Source: Stenotrophomonas maltophilia | GTDB lineage: Bacteria; Pseudomonadota; Gammaproteobacteria; Xanthomonadales; Xanthomonadaceae | Direction: 5' to 3' | NCBI RefSeq assembly: GCF_002205165.1 | Contig: NZ_NIVS01000002.1 | Location: forward strand, 51,583-115,582 | Length of the DNA: 64,000 nucleotides | In this document: piece after piece, positions 44,487 to 53,992 of the stretch | Layout: the number at the start of each line of letters is the position of its first letter | How positions within the stretch are numbered: position 1 is the first letter of the stretch | Translations under genes and position numbers: made by a program | Notes under the pieces: generated by a model | Databases searched by the model: none | What the model saw: only the letters and a program-made list of their open reading frames with translations | What the model was told of the DNA's origin: nothing

Positions 44487-46343
44487 ATGCAGGACCCGAT
44501 GTTCAGCGCCCCCGCCGCCGAAATCCGCCGCGCCGGGGTCGATCTCAATGGATTGATGACGGTGCTGGGCAAGCACCTGTACTCCACCCCGATGGTGGCG
44601 CTGCGCGAACTGGTGCAGAACGCGCACGATTCGATCATCCGTCGCCGTATCGAGCAGCCCGGCATCCCGGGTCTGTCGCGCATCGACGTGCAGATCGATG
44701 CCGCCGCCGGCGTGCTGCGCATCACCGATACCGGTGCTGGCCTGACCCGGCAGGAAATCCACGATTACCTGGCCACGGTTGGTGTGGGTTACACCCGAGG
44801 GCTGCGCCAGGATGGGGAGGACAATGACGGACTGATCGGCATGTTCGGCCTGGGGTTCCTGTCGGCCTTCGTGCTGGCACGGCGCGTCAGCGTGCGCACC
44901 ACCTCCTACCAGACACCAGAGCTGGGCCACCTGTACGTGTCCAGCAACGCCGAGCAGTACACCGTCAGCGACGTGCCGGCGCGCGCGATCGGCACCGAGG
45001 TCGAGCTGGAGCTGCATCCGGACTTCCTGTCGCTGGCCAACGAAGCGCGCCTGCACGAGGTGCTGGGCCGCTACTGCGCGTTGCTGTCCGAGCCGATCTT
45101 CATCGGTGCGGCGGCCGCCGCGATCAATCCCGAACCGCCGCCGTGGCGCGGGCAGGGTGACGTCGCGCTGCATCCGGTGCAGGCGCGCCGCCAGGCGCTG
45201 CAGTTCGCTGCCCGTTTCGAACACGATTTCGAGCCCATCGTGACGATTCCGCTGCAGTCCGATGGCAGCAGCGACGCCGTCGGCATGCTCTGGGTGCAGG
45301 ACGGTGCCACCTATGGCACCAGCGACAACCGTAACCTGTCGGTGTTCGTGCGCGGGATGCTGCTGGACGACGACGCACGCGACCTGCTGCCGCCGTGGGC
45401 CGGCTTCATCGGCGGGGTGATCGAATCGTCGAAGCTGACTCCAACCGCCAGCCGCGAGGACCTGCAGCGCGATGACCACTATCGCGCCGTGCAGCACGCC
45501 CTGCTGGAAGCGCTGATCGATGGCCTGGCCGACGTCGCACGACGGCAGCCCGAAGCCTGGCGCCGCGTGCTCAGCCGCCACAATGAAGCCCTGCTGGGCG
45601 CGGCGCTGTGCGATGAGCGCCTGTTCGACCTGCTGCTGGAACACGTGCGCGTGCCGACCTCGCAGGGTGACCTGCCGGCCAGCGCGTTGCCGGCGCGCGG
45701 TGCGGTGCATGTGATCCTCGACAACGGTGGTGGCTTCGAGGAAATGCTGTTCCGCGCGATGGGCGTGCCGGTCGCGCATGGGCATCGCTATGCCGTAGTG
45801 CCGTTCCTGCGGCGCTGGGCCCAGGCCAAGGGCCTGCGCCTGGTAGAACTGGGCACCGAACAGGGCAATCGCGCACTGTTCCGTACCGACGACAGCCTCG
45901 ACGATGCGCAGCTGGGTTGGCTGCGCGAGCACCTGGGCGATGGCGAGCAGCTGCTGCCGGCGCGGTTCAGCCCCGAGGCACTCCCGGTGGTGGTGGTGCC
46001 CGACCGCGAAGCCGAACTGAAGCAGCGCCTGGAAGACGACGAGAACGACAAGCGCGTATCGATGGCCGCATTGCGACTGGCCCGCCAGTTCACCGCGCGC
46101 ATCGAGGCACGTGCGCCGTCGCGGCTGTACCTCAACCTGGACAATCCAGCGGTGCAGGCGTTGCTGCAGGCCCAGCGCGAGGGCCACCCGCAGGCCGGGG
46201 CGGCCGCGCGCCTGCTGCGCTCGCTGAAGATCATCGTGTCCGCGCAGGGCCGGCCGTTGCAGCGGAGCACCGCGACACCGGGCCCCGATCTCAATGGTGC
46301 ATTTACCGATATTGCCGGTGCCCTGCAGCAGATGCTGCGCTGA
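44487..46343 (+). CDS. Hsp90-family ATPase (HtpG paralogue-like)
   Basis: A 618-residue protein with the full GHKL/Hsp90 nucleotide pocket: Glu41, Asn45 and Asp48 in LRELVQNAHDS, Asp81 in ITDTGAGLT, and the lid/G motif GMFGLGFLSAF at ~118-128. The middle domain keeps the Hsp90 catalytic-Arg segment (TPTASREDLQRD, equivalent to NVSRE.LQ of HtpG). The C-terminal third does not look like the HtpG dimerisation domain. It is not the standard htpG gene: many invariant HtpG stretches are changed. AGGAG precedes the ATG. A large TPR-like gene follows 50 bases later and is almost certainly co-transcribed. It probably remodels a specific client with that partner (inference). Confidence 0.85.
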   Translation: MQDPMFSAPAAEIRRAGVDLNGLMTVLGKHLYSTPMVALRELVQNAHDSIIRRRIEQPGIPGLSRIDVQIDAAAGVLRITDTGAGLTRQEIHDYLATVGVGYTRGLRQDGEDNDGLIGMFGLGFLSAFVLARRVSVRTTSYQTPELGHLYVSSNAEQYTVSDVPARAIGTEVELELHPDFLSLANEARLHEVLGRYCALLSEPIFIGAAAAAINPEPPPWRGQGDVALHPVQARRQALQFAARFEHDFEPIVTIPLQSDGSSDAVGMLWVQDGATYGTSDNRNLSVFVRGMLLDDDARDLLPPWAGFIGGVIESSKLTPTASREDLQRDDHYRAVQHALLEALIDGLADVARRQPEAWRRVLSRHNEALLGAALCDERLFDLLLEHVRVPTSQGDLPASALPARGAVHVILDNGGGFEEMLFRAMGVPVAHGHRYAVVPFLRRWAQAKGLRLVELGTEQGNRALFRTDDSLDDAQLGWLREHLGDGEQLLPARFSPEALPVVVVPDREAELKQRLEDDENDKRVSMAALRLARQFTARIEARAPSRLYLNLDNPAVQALLQAQREGHPQAGAAARLLRSLKIIVSAQGRPLQRSTATPGPDLNGAFTDIAGALQQMLR

Positions 46344-46393
46344 GTACCGCCCCTCTCTCATCAAGCCTTCGCTAGACAGGAGCCTCAACCCCC

Positions 46394-48700
46394 ATGGATA
46401 TCTGGAACTGGGTCGAAAAACTGCAGGAAGACCTGCGCCAGGCAGGCCAGGCACAGAACGCCCACCTGCTGACCCGCCTTGCCGATGACGTCAGTGAACT
46501 GCAGGTCGACCGCGTCGATGCACTGCTGCCCGAAGCGCGCGCGCTGGGCAAGGCATTGGACAACCCCTGGGTCGACGTCTATGTCGGCCACTGGGCCCTG
46601 CGCAACCGCGTCGGCAACCGCATGGAAGGTGAAAGCGCGCTGGGCGAGTCGGTGGCGCTGTTCGAGCGCGCGCACCGCGCCGATACCCTGGACTGCCCGC
46701 AGTCGATCTGCGTCACCCAGGATCTTGCCGCCTGCTACGGCAACATCGATGGTCCGGGCTGGGTGCCCGAACGCATCGAGGTCTGCGACGAGACGCTGGG
46801 CCGCATCGACCCGAGCTGGGCCTGCTTCCAGTGCCTGAGCTGCGAGAAGGCCGACGCGCTGCTGGACGACGGCCGCGGCCAGGACGCGCTGGATTACCTG
46901 CAGGTGCAGGCGGCGGCGATCCAGGCACGCGGCAAGGAAGTGTTCGACAGCTTCCCTGAAATGCAGATCAAGATCCTGCTGGCCAGCGGCCGTGCGCAGG
47001 AAGCGCTGGTGCTGATCGAGAAGCGCGAAGCCGAAGTGGCCGCTGCGGGCGACTACGAGCCTGCCAACTGCACGGTGCCGCGCCGGCTGTCCAAGGCCTG
47101 GGCACTGGCCCAGCTGGGCCGCGATGAAGAGGCGCTGCAGCAGCTGGTGCCATGGAGCGAGCTGACGCCGAATCACTGGCGGCTGTGGGCCAATGCCGCT
47201 TCGACGCTGTGCAGCCGTGATGGCGCACGCAATACATGGGATCTGGGGACGCGCTTCAACACGATCATCGAGCACTTCGCCGCTGTCGGCGCGCATCGCC
47301 TGGTGATCGAGATCGCCGGGTTGAGCCTTGAACTGGCCCTGCAGCGTGGTGCGCGCTGGGTGGCGCAGCGCCAGCTGGGTCTGGCCCGTACCCACCTGGC
47401 GCAGCTGCGGCAGGATCGTGGCGCTGCCGCGCTGGTGGGTGGATTGGCGGCACGGATCGAAGCGCTGCCGGAGATGGCACCGTTGCCGGTGCCGGCCGAT
47501 GAACTGCCGGCGTGGCTGCAGGCCCAGGGCGAACAGCACCAGTCGCGCGATCCCGAGCGTGAAGCGCAGTGGCTGCTGCAGGCGCACGCCGAGCGGCCGG
47601 ACGACGGCGCGCTGGCCGACGTTGCCGCCTCGGCGCTGCATGCCTGTGGCGCGAAGACCGAAGCGCAGGCGCTGCTGTGGGACTTCGTGCGCGGCCACGC
47701 GCAGGAAGATGGCGCAGCGGCCTACACGCTGATGCGGTGGCTGGCCGAGCAGGGCGATGACGATGGCCTGCGCCGGCTGGCCGCGAACTACCGCGACAGC
47801 GTGCCGGTGTTCGCGCACTGGTGCGAGGTGCAGCGTGCCCGGCGCGCGTCCGACTGGCCGGCGCTGGAACAGGCCGCGCAGGCGTTGCTGGCCCTGTCGC
47901 CAGGCTCGAACGGCGCACGCGGGACGCTTGCCCGCATGTACATGCAGACCGGCCGCTTCAGCGACGCGCAGGCCTGCTATGCGCAGCTGGTGGAGACGCT
48001 GGATGAGCCCAACGCCGCGCACTGGGACCACATGAGTGCGGCCAGCGCGGCGCGCGATTGGGAGGCGGTGCGCCGCTCGGCGGCGGCGATCGGCATGGAA
48101 CTGTCCAGCCAGCAGGGCGTGGTCGAAGAGTCCTGGGGCTGGGTGATCATCCGCAGCGAAGAAGGCGGGGAGCCGATGGAGTACTACGGCCGCCGCACCG
48201 GACCGGTGACCGCGCGCATCGTCGAGAACGCACCGGCCAACCGCGCGCAGCAGGTGGGGGACTGGGTGGTGTTCGACGCCGGGCTGGTGCATCCCGCCCC
48301 AGAGGACGAAGCGGAGCGCGAGCACTTCATTCCGACCTATGCGCAGGTGCACGTGCTGGAGCGGGGCGGTTTCGCACGGAGCTGGCTGGTCGACGGCGCG
48401 CACCCGGGCGAGGAGGCGTGGAACGCTCTGGTAGCAGCGGCAGAGGCACAGGGCTGGAAGGTGTGGGCGCACAGCCGGCCGGACTACACCGTGACTGATC
48501 CGGACGCGGAAGGCGGGACGCTTCCGGGCCTGCTGTTCACTGTCGCCCAGCCGCAGGATCACGCGCCGCTGGCACTGCATCGTTTTCTGCAGCAGGTGAC
48601 GGCGGATTGGGCACACCCGCACTGCTGGCTGCGCCTGGCCGAGGCCTGCGACCAGGACCGCCAGCCGCATCTGGACGCGATCGAACGGTACGGGCTGTGA
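46394..48700 (+). CDS. Large TPR-like helical-repeat protein paired with the Hsp90-like ATPase
   Basis: A 768-residue soluble protein. Residues about 1-560 are degenerate helical repeats of TPR size (EKADALLDDGRGQDALDYLQV, KAWALAQLGRDEEALQQL, TLARMYMQTGRFSDAQACYAQLVE). From about residue 580 there is a different, likely beta-rich domain (WGWVIIRSEEGGEPMEYYGRR, GDWVVFDAGLVHP, LPGLLFTVAQPQ) that I do not recognise. No signal or membrane helix. The ribosome site AGGAG is about 13 bases from the ATG. By analogy with eukaryotic Hsp90-TPR cochaperones it may be the adaptor of the upstream ATPase; that is inference from adjacency and fold type. Confidence 0.7.
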   Translation: MDIWNWVEKLQEDLRQAGQAQNAHLLTRLADDVSELQVDRVDALLPEARALGKALDNPWVDVYVGHWALRNRVGNRMEGESALGESVALFERAHRADTLDCPQSICVTQDLAACYGNIDGPGWVPERIEVCDETLGRIDPSWACFQCLSCEKADALLDDGRGQDALDYLQVQAAAIQARGKEVFDSFPEMQIKILLASGRAQEALVLIEKREAEVAAAGDYEPANCTVPRRLSKAWALAQLGRDEEALQQLVPWSELTPNHWRLWANAASTLCSRDGARNTWDLGTRFNTIIEHFAAVGAHRLVIEIAGLSLELALQRGARWVAQRQLGLARTHLAQLRQDRGAAALVGGLAARIEALPEMAPLPVPADELPAWLQAQGEQHQSRDPEREAQWLLQAHAERPDDGALADVAASALHACGAKTEAQALLWDFVRGHAQEDGAAAYTLMRWLAEQGDDDGLRRLAANYRDSVPVFAHWCEVQRARRASDWPALEQAAQALLALSPGSNGARGTLARMYMQTGRFSDAQACYAQLVETLDEPNAAHWDHMSAASAARDWEAVRRSAAAIGMELSSQQGVVEESWGWVIIRSEEGGEPMEYYGRRTGPVTARIVENAPANRAQQVGDWVVFDAGLVHPAPEDEAEREHFIPTYAQVHVLERGGFARSWLVDGAHPGEEAWNALVAAAEAQGWKVWAHSRPDYTVTDPDAEGGTLPGLLFTVAQPQDHAPLALHRFLQQVTADWAHPHCWLRLAEACDQDRQPHLDAIERYGL

Positions 48701-48776
48701 TCAGCCGATAGCGGGTTGGTGCCCGCCAGCGGCCTGCCGGCCAACAGTCGGCAGCTCCCCTGCGAGGTTCGGGCAG

Positions 48777-48796
48777 GTGCCGACCGTTGGTCGGCA
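48777..48796. repeat. REP-like palindrome in a repeat-rich gap
   Basis: GGTGCCGACC-gtt-GGTCGGCAC hairpin. Further GCCGGC/GTCGGC pieces precede it (48721-48765), which look like decayed copies. The gap 48701-48801 lies between convergent genes and probably folds in both transcripts. The core matches the GCCGACC-type REPs seen in Stenotrophomonas. Confidence 0.6.
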
Positions 48797-48801
48797 CGCC
48801 T

Positions 48802-49596
48802 CTATCGCGTGCGGCCGAATACCAGTTCGATCACGAACTGGCTGCCGAAGAATGCCAGCAGCAGCAGCGCCATCGCGGTGAGGGTCCAGTGCACCGCCTT
48901 CGCGCCGCGCCAGCCATAGCGGCGGCGGCCGATCAGCAGGGTGCCGAAGACGATCCAGGACAGGATGCTGAGCACGGTCTTGTGCACCAGCTTCTGCGCC
49001 AGCAGGTCATCGACGAACAGCACGCCGGTGACCAGCGTCAGCGTCAGCAGCGCAAAGCCGACCGCGATCACCCGGAACAGCAGGGCTTCCAGGTCGGCCA
49101 GCGGGGGCAGGGCACGCAGCCACGGGCGGAAATCCCGGCGGCGCAGGGCGCGTTCCTGCAGCCACAGCATGATCGCCAGCAGCGCGGCCACGCTCAGGGT
49201 GGCGTAGGCGAGCAGGGCCATCCACGCGTGCGTGGCCAGCTGCCAGCCCAGCGGCCTGCTCGGCTCGTGGCCGTAGGCGTGATAGATCCACAGCACCGCA
49301 GCGGCCATCGGGAACACCAGCACGCCAAGCGCCGCCATGCGCCCGCGCGCGGCCACCAGCGAGGTCAGCCACGCCATGCCCAGGCCGACCAGCGACAGGG
49401 CCGCGAAGAAGTGCATGTCCGGGCCGCCACTGGTGCGCATCGCCACCAGCACGTGATAGCCGCCATGCAGCAGCATCGCCGGGAGCGCCGGCCACAGCCA
49501 GGCCGGGGAGGTCACCGCATCATCGCGGACGACCGCGCGCACCAGCAGGCCGGTCGCGGTCAGGTACAGCAGCGTCGCGATGAGAACGATTGTCAT
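48802..49596 (-). CDS. CcsA/YpjD-type inner-membrane protein (cytochrome c assembly-like)
   Basis: A 264-residue protein with about eight membrane helices, of the cytochrome c assembly (CcsA/CcmC-like) family. Conserved His residues and motifs are seen: LLHGGYHVLVA, WQLATHAWMALLAYATLS and KLVHKTVLSILSWIVFG. The position, divergent and directly upstream of ffh, matches ypjD in E. coli, which is linked to membrane stability and metal transport rather than to haem delivery. Its start lies 131 bases from ffh. Confidence 0.85.
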   Translation of the reverse strand: MTIVLIATLLYLTATGLLVRAVVRDDAVTSPAWLWPALPAMLLHGGYHVLVAMRTSGGPDMHFFAALSLVGLGMAWLTSLVAARGRMAALGVLVFPMAAAVLWIYHAYGHEPSRPLGWQLATHAWMALLAYATLSVAALLAIMLWLQERALRRRDFRPWLRALPPLADLEALLFRVIAVGFALLTLTLVTGVLFVDDLLAQKLVHKTVLSILSWIVFGTLLIGRRRYGWRGAKAVHWTLTAMALLLLAFFGSQFVIELVFGRTR

Positions 49597-49681
49597 CGTG
49601 TCAGTTTCGCATACCCCCGGGGTGCTGGCGATGCCCGCAGCGCCGCCGTCAGGGCCGGTCCGGGAGCCGGGGCGGAACCGT

Positions 49682-49687
49682 TATACT
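49682..49687 (+). promoter_or_regulatory. Probable ffh -10 element
   Basis: TATACT, 40 bases before the ffh ATG. No good -35 lies 16-18 bases upstream. The position fits the only gap in which the ffh promoter can lie. Confidence 0.4.
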
Positions 49688-49726
49688 GGCGGTCTCATTG
49701 TCTTTTGTTCTGAACAGGTCGCTTCC

Positions 49727-51106
49727 ATGTTCGAGTCCCTGACCCAGCGCCTCTCCGGCACCATCGAGCGGCTGCGCGGCCGCGGTCGCCTGACCGAGGA
49801 AAACATCCGCGAGGCCACCCGCGAAGTCCGCATCGCGCTGCTCGAGGCCGACGTCGCGCTGCCGGTGGTGCAGGCGCTGGTCGAACGCATCAAGGTGCGT
49901 GCGGTCGGCCAGGAAGTGCTCAAGTCGCTGACCCCCGGCCAGGCGCTGATCAAGGTCGTGCGCGACGAGCTGACCGCGGTGATGGGTTCGGCCGCCTCGG
50001 ACCTGAACCTCAACGTCCCGGCGCCGGCGATCATCCTGATGGCCGGCCTGCAGGGTGCGGGCAAGACCACCACGGTGGGCAAGCTGGCCAAGCACCTGAA
50101 GGAAAAGCGCAAGAAGAAGGTGATGGTGGTCTCGGCCGACGTCTACCGTCCGGCCGCGATCGAGCAGCTCAAGACCCTGGCCGACCAGGTGGGCGTGCTG
50201 TTCTTCCCGTCCACCGCCGACCAGAAGCCGGAAGCCATCGTCCGCGCCGCGATCGATGACGCGCGCAAGTCGTTCGTGGACGTGCTGATCGTCGATACCG
50301 CCGGTCGCCTGGCCATCGATGAAGCGATGATGGCCGAGATCAAGGCGCTGCACGCCGCGGTCAACCCGGCTGAAACGCTGTTCGTGGTCGATGCCATGAC
50401 CGGCCAGGATGCGGCCAACACCGCCAAGGCCTTCGGCGACGCGCTGCCGCTGACCGGCGTGGTGCTGACCAAGACCGACGGCGACGCCCGCGGCGGCGCC
50501 GCGCTGAGCGTACGCTACATCACCGGCAAGCCGATCAAGTTCGTCGGTGTCAGCGAAAAGCCGGACGGCCTGGATGTGTTCCACCCCGACCGTATCGCCA
50601 GCCGCATCCTGGACATGGGCGACGTGCTGTCGCTGGTGGAACAGGTCGAGCAGCAGGTCGACAAGGACAAGGCGCAGAAGCTGGCCGAGAAGGTCGCCAA
50701 GGGCAAGAAGTTCGATCTGAACGACATGCGCGACCAGCTCGAGCAGATGCAGAACATGGGCGGCATCGGCGGCCTGATGGACAAGCTGCCGGGCCTGGGC
50801 CAGATCCCCGAGCACCTCAAGGCGCAGGTCAGCCAGGGCAAGGAAGTGCCGCGGATGATCGCGATCATCAACTCGATGACCAAGAAAGAGCGCCGCAACC
50901 CGGGCCTGCTCAACGGCTCGCGCCGCGCCCGTATCGCGCGCGGTTCCGGGCTGACCCCGGCCGACGTCAACAAGCTCATGAAGCAGTTCCAGCAGATGGA
51001 AAAGATGATGAGCAAGATGGCCGGCGGCGGCATGAAGGGCATGATGCGCAGCATGAAGGGGATGATGGGCGCCATGGGCGGCCGCGGCGGCATGCCGTTC
51101 CGCTGA
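49727..51106 (+). CDS. ffh: Signal recognition particle protein
   Basis: A 459-residue SRP54/Ffh GTPase, which binds signal sequences of nascent membrane proteins with 4.5S RNA. N domain at the start ([20 protein letters not shown]), G domain with [24 protein letters not shown] and [13 protein letters not shown]. The methionine-rich M domain forms the last third ([16 protein letters not shown]), binding signal peptides. It starts at the ATG of MFESL; an upstream open frame overlaps the divergent gene. Confidence 0.97.
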   Translation: MFESLTQRLSGTIERLRGRGRLTEENIREATREVRIALLEADVALPVVQALVERIKVRAVGQEVLKSLTPGQALIKVVRDELTAVMGSAASDLNLNVPAPAIILMAGLQGAGKTTTVGKLAKHLKEKRKKKVMVVSADVYRPAAIEQLKTLADQVGVLFFPSTADQKPEAIVRAAIDDARKSFVDVLIVDTAGRLAIDEAMMAEIKALHAAVNPAETLFVVDAMTGQDAANTAKAFGDALPLTGVVLTKTDGDARGGAALSVRYITGKPIKFVGVSEKPDGLDVFHPDRIASRILDMGDVLSLVEQVEQQVDKDKAQKLAEKVAKGKKFDLNDMRDQLEQMQNMGGIGGLMDKLPGLGQIPEHLKAQVSQGKEVPRMIAIINSMTKKERRNPGLLNGSRRARIARGSGLTPADVNKLMKQFQQMEKMMSKMAGGGMKGMMRSMKGMMGAMGGRGGMPFR

Positions 51107-51182
51107 GTCCTGCGCGCGTGCATTCCGGGCAGGGGCGGTGCGGCGTATGCTGGCACCGTCTCCTTCCACAGGTGCGCCGCGC

Positions 51183-52256
51183 GTGAATGGTTCTCCGCTT
51201 CTCGAACGCGCCGACAGCTTCTGTCGGCGTTTTGCATTGCAGGCCCCGATCCTGCTCGCGCCGATGGCCGGCGCCTGCCCCGTGCCACTGTCAGCCGCGC
51301 TGGCCAACGCCGGCAGCATGGGCGCGATGGGCGCGGTGCTCTCCCAGCCGCAGGACATCGTGGCGTGGATGACTGACTTCCGTGCGCAGTCCACCGGGCC
51401 GGCGCAGGTCAATGTCTGGATTCCGGATCCGCTGCCCCGGCGCGATGCAGATGCGGAAGCCGCGACACGTCGTTTCCTGGCCCAGTGGGGGCCTGAGGTA
51501 GCGGCCAGTGCGGCCGATGCAGGACCGGCCGATTTCGATGCACAGTTCGAGGCCCTGATCGAGGCGCGCCCTGCGGTGGCCTCGACCATCATGGGCGTGT
51601 TCTCCGCGGCACAGGTGCAGCGCCTGAAAGACGTGGGCATCGCCTGGATCGCGTGTGCGACCACCTTGGCCGAAGCGCGTGCCGCACAGGCCGCCGGCGC
51701 CGACGCGGTGGTCGCGCAGGGTTTCGAGGCCGGCGGGCATCGTGGCGCGTTCGATCCCGACGCAGCCGAGCGCCAGCTGGTCGGGTTGTTCGCGCTCCTG
51801 CCGCGGCTGGCCGATCATCTGGATATTCCGGTGATCGCGGCCGGTGGCATCGCCGATGGGCGCGGCATCGCCGCGGCACTGACGCTGGGCGCGAGTGCAG
51901 TGCAGGTGGGCACCGCGTTCCTGCGTACCCCGGAGTGCCACTTGAATCCGGCGTGGTCGCAGGCATTGGCCGAGGCTGAGCCCGAAGACACCTGGCCGAC
52001 GCGCGCTTTCAGCGGTCGCCTCGGCCGTGGCCTGGCCACCGCCTATGTGCGCGCCGCGGCGTCTGCTGACGCACCACCGCCGCGGCCGTATCCGGTGCAG
52101 CGCGGGCTGACCGCGCCGATGCGCGCGCAGGCGGGCCGGGACAACACTCTTGACGCAATGCAGGCCTGGGCGGGGCAGTCCGCGTGGATGGCACCGGCAC
52201 GCCCTGCGGCCGACGTGCTGCAGCAGATGTGGTCCGATGCGAAGGCGTTGCTGTGA
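51183..52256 (+). CDS. Nitronate monooxygenase-like FMN protein
   Basis: A 357-residue TIM-barrel flavoprotein of the 2-nitropropane dioxygenase/nitronate monooxygenase family. Features: [20 protein letters not shown] (N-terminal FMN loop), [10 protein letters not shown] (active-site His), [15 protein letters not shown] and [14 protein letters not shown] (phosphate binding). I choose the GTG at 51183: a TATGCT box at 51145-51150 would start transcription just before it, and AGGTG lies upstream. In-frame GTG and ATG codons at 51138/51147 are alternatives. The family also includes enoyl-ACP reductase FabK-like members, so the substrate is uncertain. It is coupled to the next gene by TGATG. Confidence 0.82.
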   Translation: MNGSPLLERADSFCRRFALQAPILLAPMAGACPVPLSAALANAGSMGAMGAVLSQPQDIVAWMTDFRAQSTGPAQVNVWIPDPLPRRDADAEAATRRFLAQWGPEVAASAADAGPADFDAQFEALIEARPAVASTIMGVFSAAQVQRLKDVGIAWIACATTLAEARAAQAAGADAVVAQGFEAGGHRGAFDPDAAERQLVGLFALLPRLADHLDIPVIAAGGIADGRGIAAALTLGASAVQVGTAFLRTPECHLNPAWSQALAEAEPEDTWPTRAFSGRLGRGLATAYVRAAASADAPPPRPYPVQRGLTAPMRAQAGRDNTLDAMQAWAGQSAWMAPARPAADVLQQMWSDAKALL

Positions 52257-53044
52257 TGACGCTGTACTGCAATGGCTGGCCGGCCACGGTCGATGATCTT
52301 GCCGGGGCGCTGACCAACTACGGCCACTTCACCTCGTTGCAGGTGCGCGGCGGTGCGGTGCAGGGCTTGGACCTGCATCTTCAGCGCTTGCAGGAGGGCA
52401 CGGCCGAGCTGTTCGGCACCGCGCTGGATCCGCTGCAGGTGCGGGCCTGGATGCACGACGCGCTGCAGGCCGAAGGTGTGGCCGATGCGTCGCTGCGGGT
52501 GACCGTGTTTTCGCGGCAGTTCGATTTCCGCCGGCCACTGCAGCCCGTCGGGGTCGACGTACTTGTCGCCGTCGCGGCCCCGGGCGAGCTACCGGCGATA
52601 GCGCGGCGGCTGCGCACGGTGCGTTACCAGCGCGAGTTGCCGCACGTGAAGCACGTCGGCACGTTCGCGCTGTTCCAGCATCGCCGCGAGGCGTTGCAGG
52701 CTGGCGTGGACGACGCGCTGTTCGTCGGTGACGATGGGCATATCAGTGAAGGTACGACCTGGAACATCGCCTTCGCCTCGGGCAGCACGCTGGTCTGGCC
52801 GCAGGCGCCCGCGCTGCGCGGTACCCATGAGCGTCTGCTGCAGGCGGGGTGGGGTGACGATCAGCAGATGCGCCCGGTCGCGCTGGCGGAGGTGGAAGGA
52901 TTCGACGCCGCCATCGCCTGCAACGCCGCCGGGATCTGGCCGATCGCAGTGATCGATGGGGTCGCACTGGGGAACTCGGAAGCGCTGTGCGCCAAGGCCC
53001 GGCAGATGCTGGCCGAGGCCCCGTGGCAGCCACTCCTGGCCTGA
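52256..53044 (+). CDS. pabC: Class IV aminotransferase/aminodeoxychorismate lyase-like protein
   Basis: A 262-residue PLP enzyme of fold type IV. The cofactor Lys is in LPHVKHVGTF, and the class signature is EGTTWNIAFASG. PabC converts aminodeoxychorismate to p-aminobenzoate and pyruvate for folate. The sequence could equally serve as a D-amino-acid or branched-chain aminotransferase; size and the opening [14 protein letters not shown] favour the lyase. The start ATG overlaps the preceding stop. No pabB is adjacent. Confidence 0.7.
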   Translation: MTLYCNGWPATVDDLAGALTNYGHFTSLQVRGGAVQGLDLHLQRLQEGTAELFGTALDPLQVRAWMHDALQAEGVADASLRVTVFSRQFDFRRPLQPVGVDVLVAVAAPGELPAIARRLRTVRYQRELPHVKHVGTFALFQHRREALQAGVDDALFVGDDGHISEGTTWNIAFASGSTLVWPQAPALRGTHERLLQAGWGDDQQMRPVALAEVEGFDAAIACNAAGIWPIAVIDGVALGNSEALCAKARQMLAEAPWQPLLA

Positions 53045-53091
53045 ACCGATTGGTGTGCAACCCCTGTTCAGCTTTCCCGCCCTTCACAGGC

Positions 53092-53120
53092 TTGGAATGA
53101 ACGGAGGCCGCCGCTATAAT
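53092..53120 (+). promoter_or_regulatory. Strong sigma-70 promoter of rpsP operon
   Basis: TTGGAA (53092-53097), 17-base spacer, perfect TATAAT (53115-53120), about 50 bases before the rpsP ATG. Confidence 0.8.
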
Positions 53121-53171
53121 CGCCGGCTTACCGCGCCATCCTGGCGACTGGGCAATTGAGGAAACAACACC

Positions 53172-53432
53172 ATGGTCAAGATTCGACTGACCCGCGGCGG
53201 CGCCAAGAAGCGTCCGTTCTACCACATCATCGTGACCGACTCGCGCAGCGCCCGTGATGGCCGCAACATCGAGCGCGTCGGTTACTACAACCCGGTTGCC
53301 CAGGGTGCCGAGTCCCGCATCGTGCTGGACCTGCCGCTGGTCGACAAGTGGGTCGCCAACGGCGCCCAGATGACCGACAAGGTCCGCAACCTGTACAAGG
53401 AAGCGACCAAGGCCCAGGCCTCCGCGGCCTGA
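53172..53432 (+). CDS. rpsP: 30S ribosomal protein S16
   Basis: An 86-residue S16 beginning [19 protein letters not shown], the invariant start, with [16 protein letters not shown] in the core. Needed for 30S assembly. It is first of the classic rpsP-rimM-trmD-rplS operon; GAGGAAAC is the ribosome site. Confidence 0.98.
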   Translation: MVKIRLTRGGAKKRPFYHIIVTDSRSARDGRNIERVGYYNPVAQGAESRIVLDLPLVDKWVANGAQMTDKVRNLYKEATKAQASAA

Positions 53433-53474
53433 TCCTGAAGGGCCGCGCCTGCCGCGGCCCATCGGTCTATACAG

Positions 53475-53987
53475 ATGAAAGATACCGAGCGCCGCATCCT
53501 GCTGGGCAGGATTGTCGGCGCTTTTGGTGTGCGAGGCGAGATCAAGCTCGAGTCTTGGACCGAGCCGCGTACCGCCATTTTCCACTATCAGCCCTGGATC
53601 CTGCGGACCCCCGCCGGCCAGGAGAGCACGCTCACCGGTGCACGCGGACGTCAGTCCGGCAAGCATCTGGTCGCCGTGTTTCCCGACATCACCGACCGCG
53701 ATGTGGTCGAGGCGATGTACGGGACCGAAGTCTATGTCGCGCGCAGCGCGCTGCCGCCCCCGAAGCCCGATGAGTATTACTGGGTCGATCTGGAGGGCTT
53801 GCAGGTGCGTACCGTCGATGGTGTCGAACTGGGGCGGGCATCCCACCTGTTCTCGACCGGTTCCAACGACGTGCTCGTGGTGCAGGGCGACCGTGAGCGG
53901 ATGATTCCGTTCGTGCAGCCCGACTTCGTCGTCTCGGTGGATTTCGAGGCCAACCTGATCGTGGTCGACTGGGATCCGGAGTTCTAA
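53475..53987 (+). CDS. rimM: Ribosome maturation factor RimM
   Basis: A 170-residue RimM. N-terminal barrel with [21 protein letters not shown]-terminal PRC-barrel with [18 protein letters not shown] and [13 protein letters not shown]. It binds S19 in the 30S head during assembly. 42 bases after rpsP. Confidence 0.97.
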   Translation: MKDTERRILLGRIVGAFGVRGEIKLESWTEPRTAIFHYQPWILRTPAGQESTLTGARGRQSGKHLVAVFPDITDRDVVEAMYGTEVYVARSALPPPKPDEYYWVDLEGLQVRTVDGVELGRASHLFSTGSNDVLVVQGDRERMIPFVQPDFVVSVDFEANLIVVDWDPEF

Positions 53988-53992
53988 GCCGG

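Noticed and set aside
44487..46343. Calling the Hsp90-family gene htpG
   Set aside because: ATP-pocket residues agree, but most invariant HtpG stretches and the C-terminal dimerisation region do not, and the gene is paired with a TPR-like partner.
46385..48670. A 761-codon minus-strand frame across the TPR-like gene
   Set aside because: Antisense shadow. The plus-strand frame has a ribosome site, repeats and a coupled neighbour.
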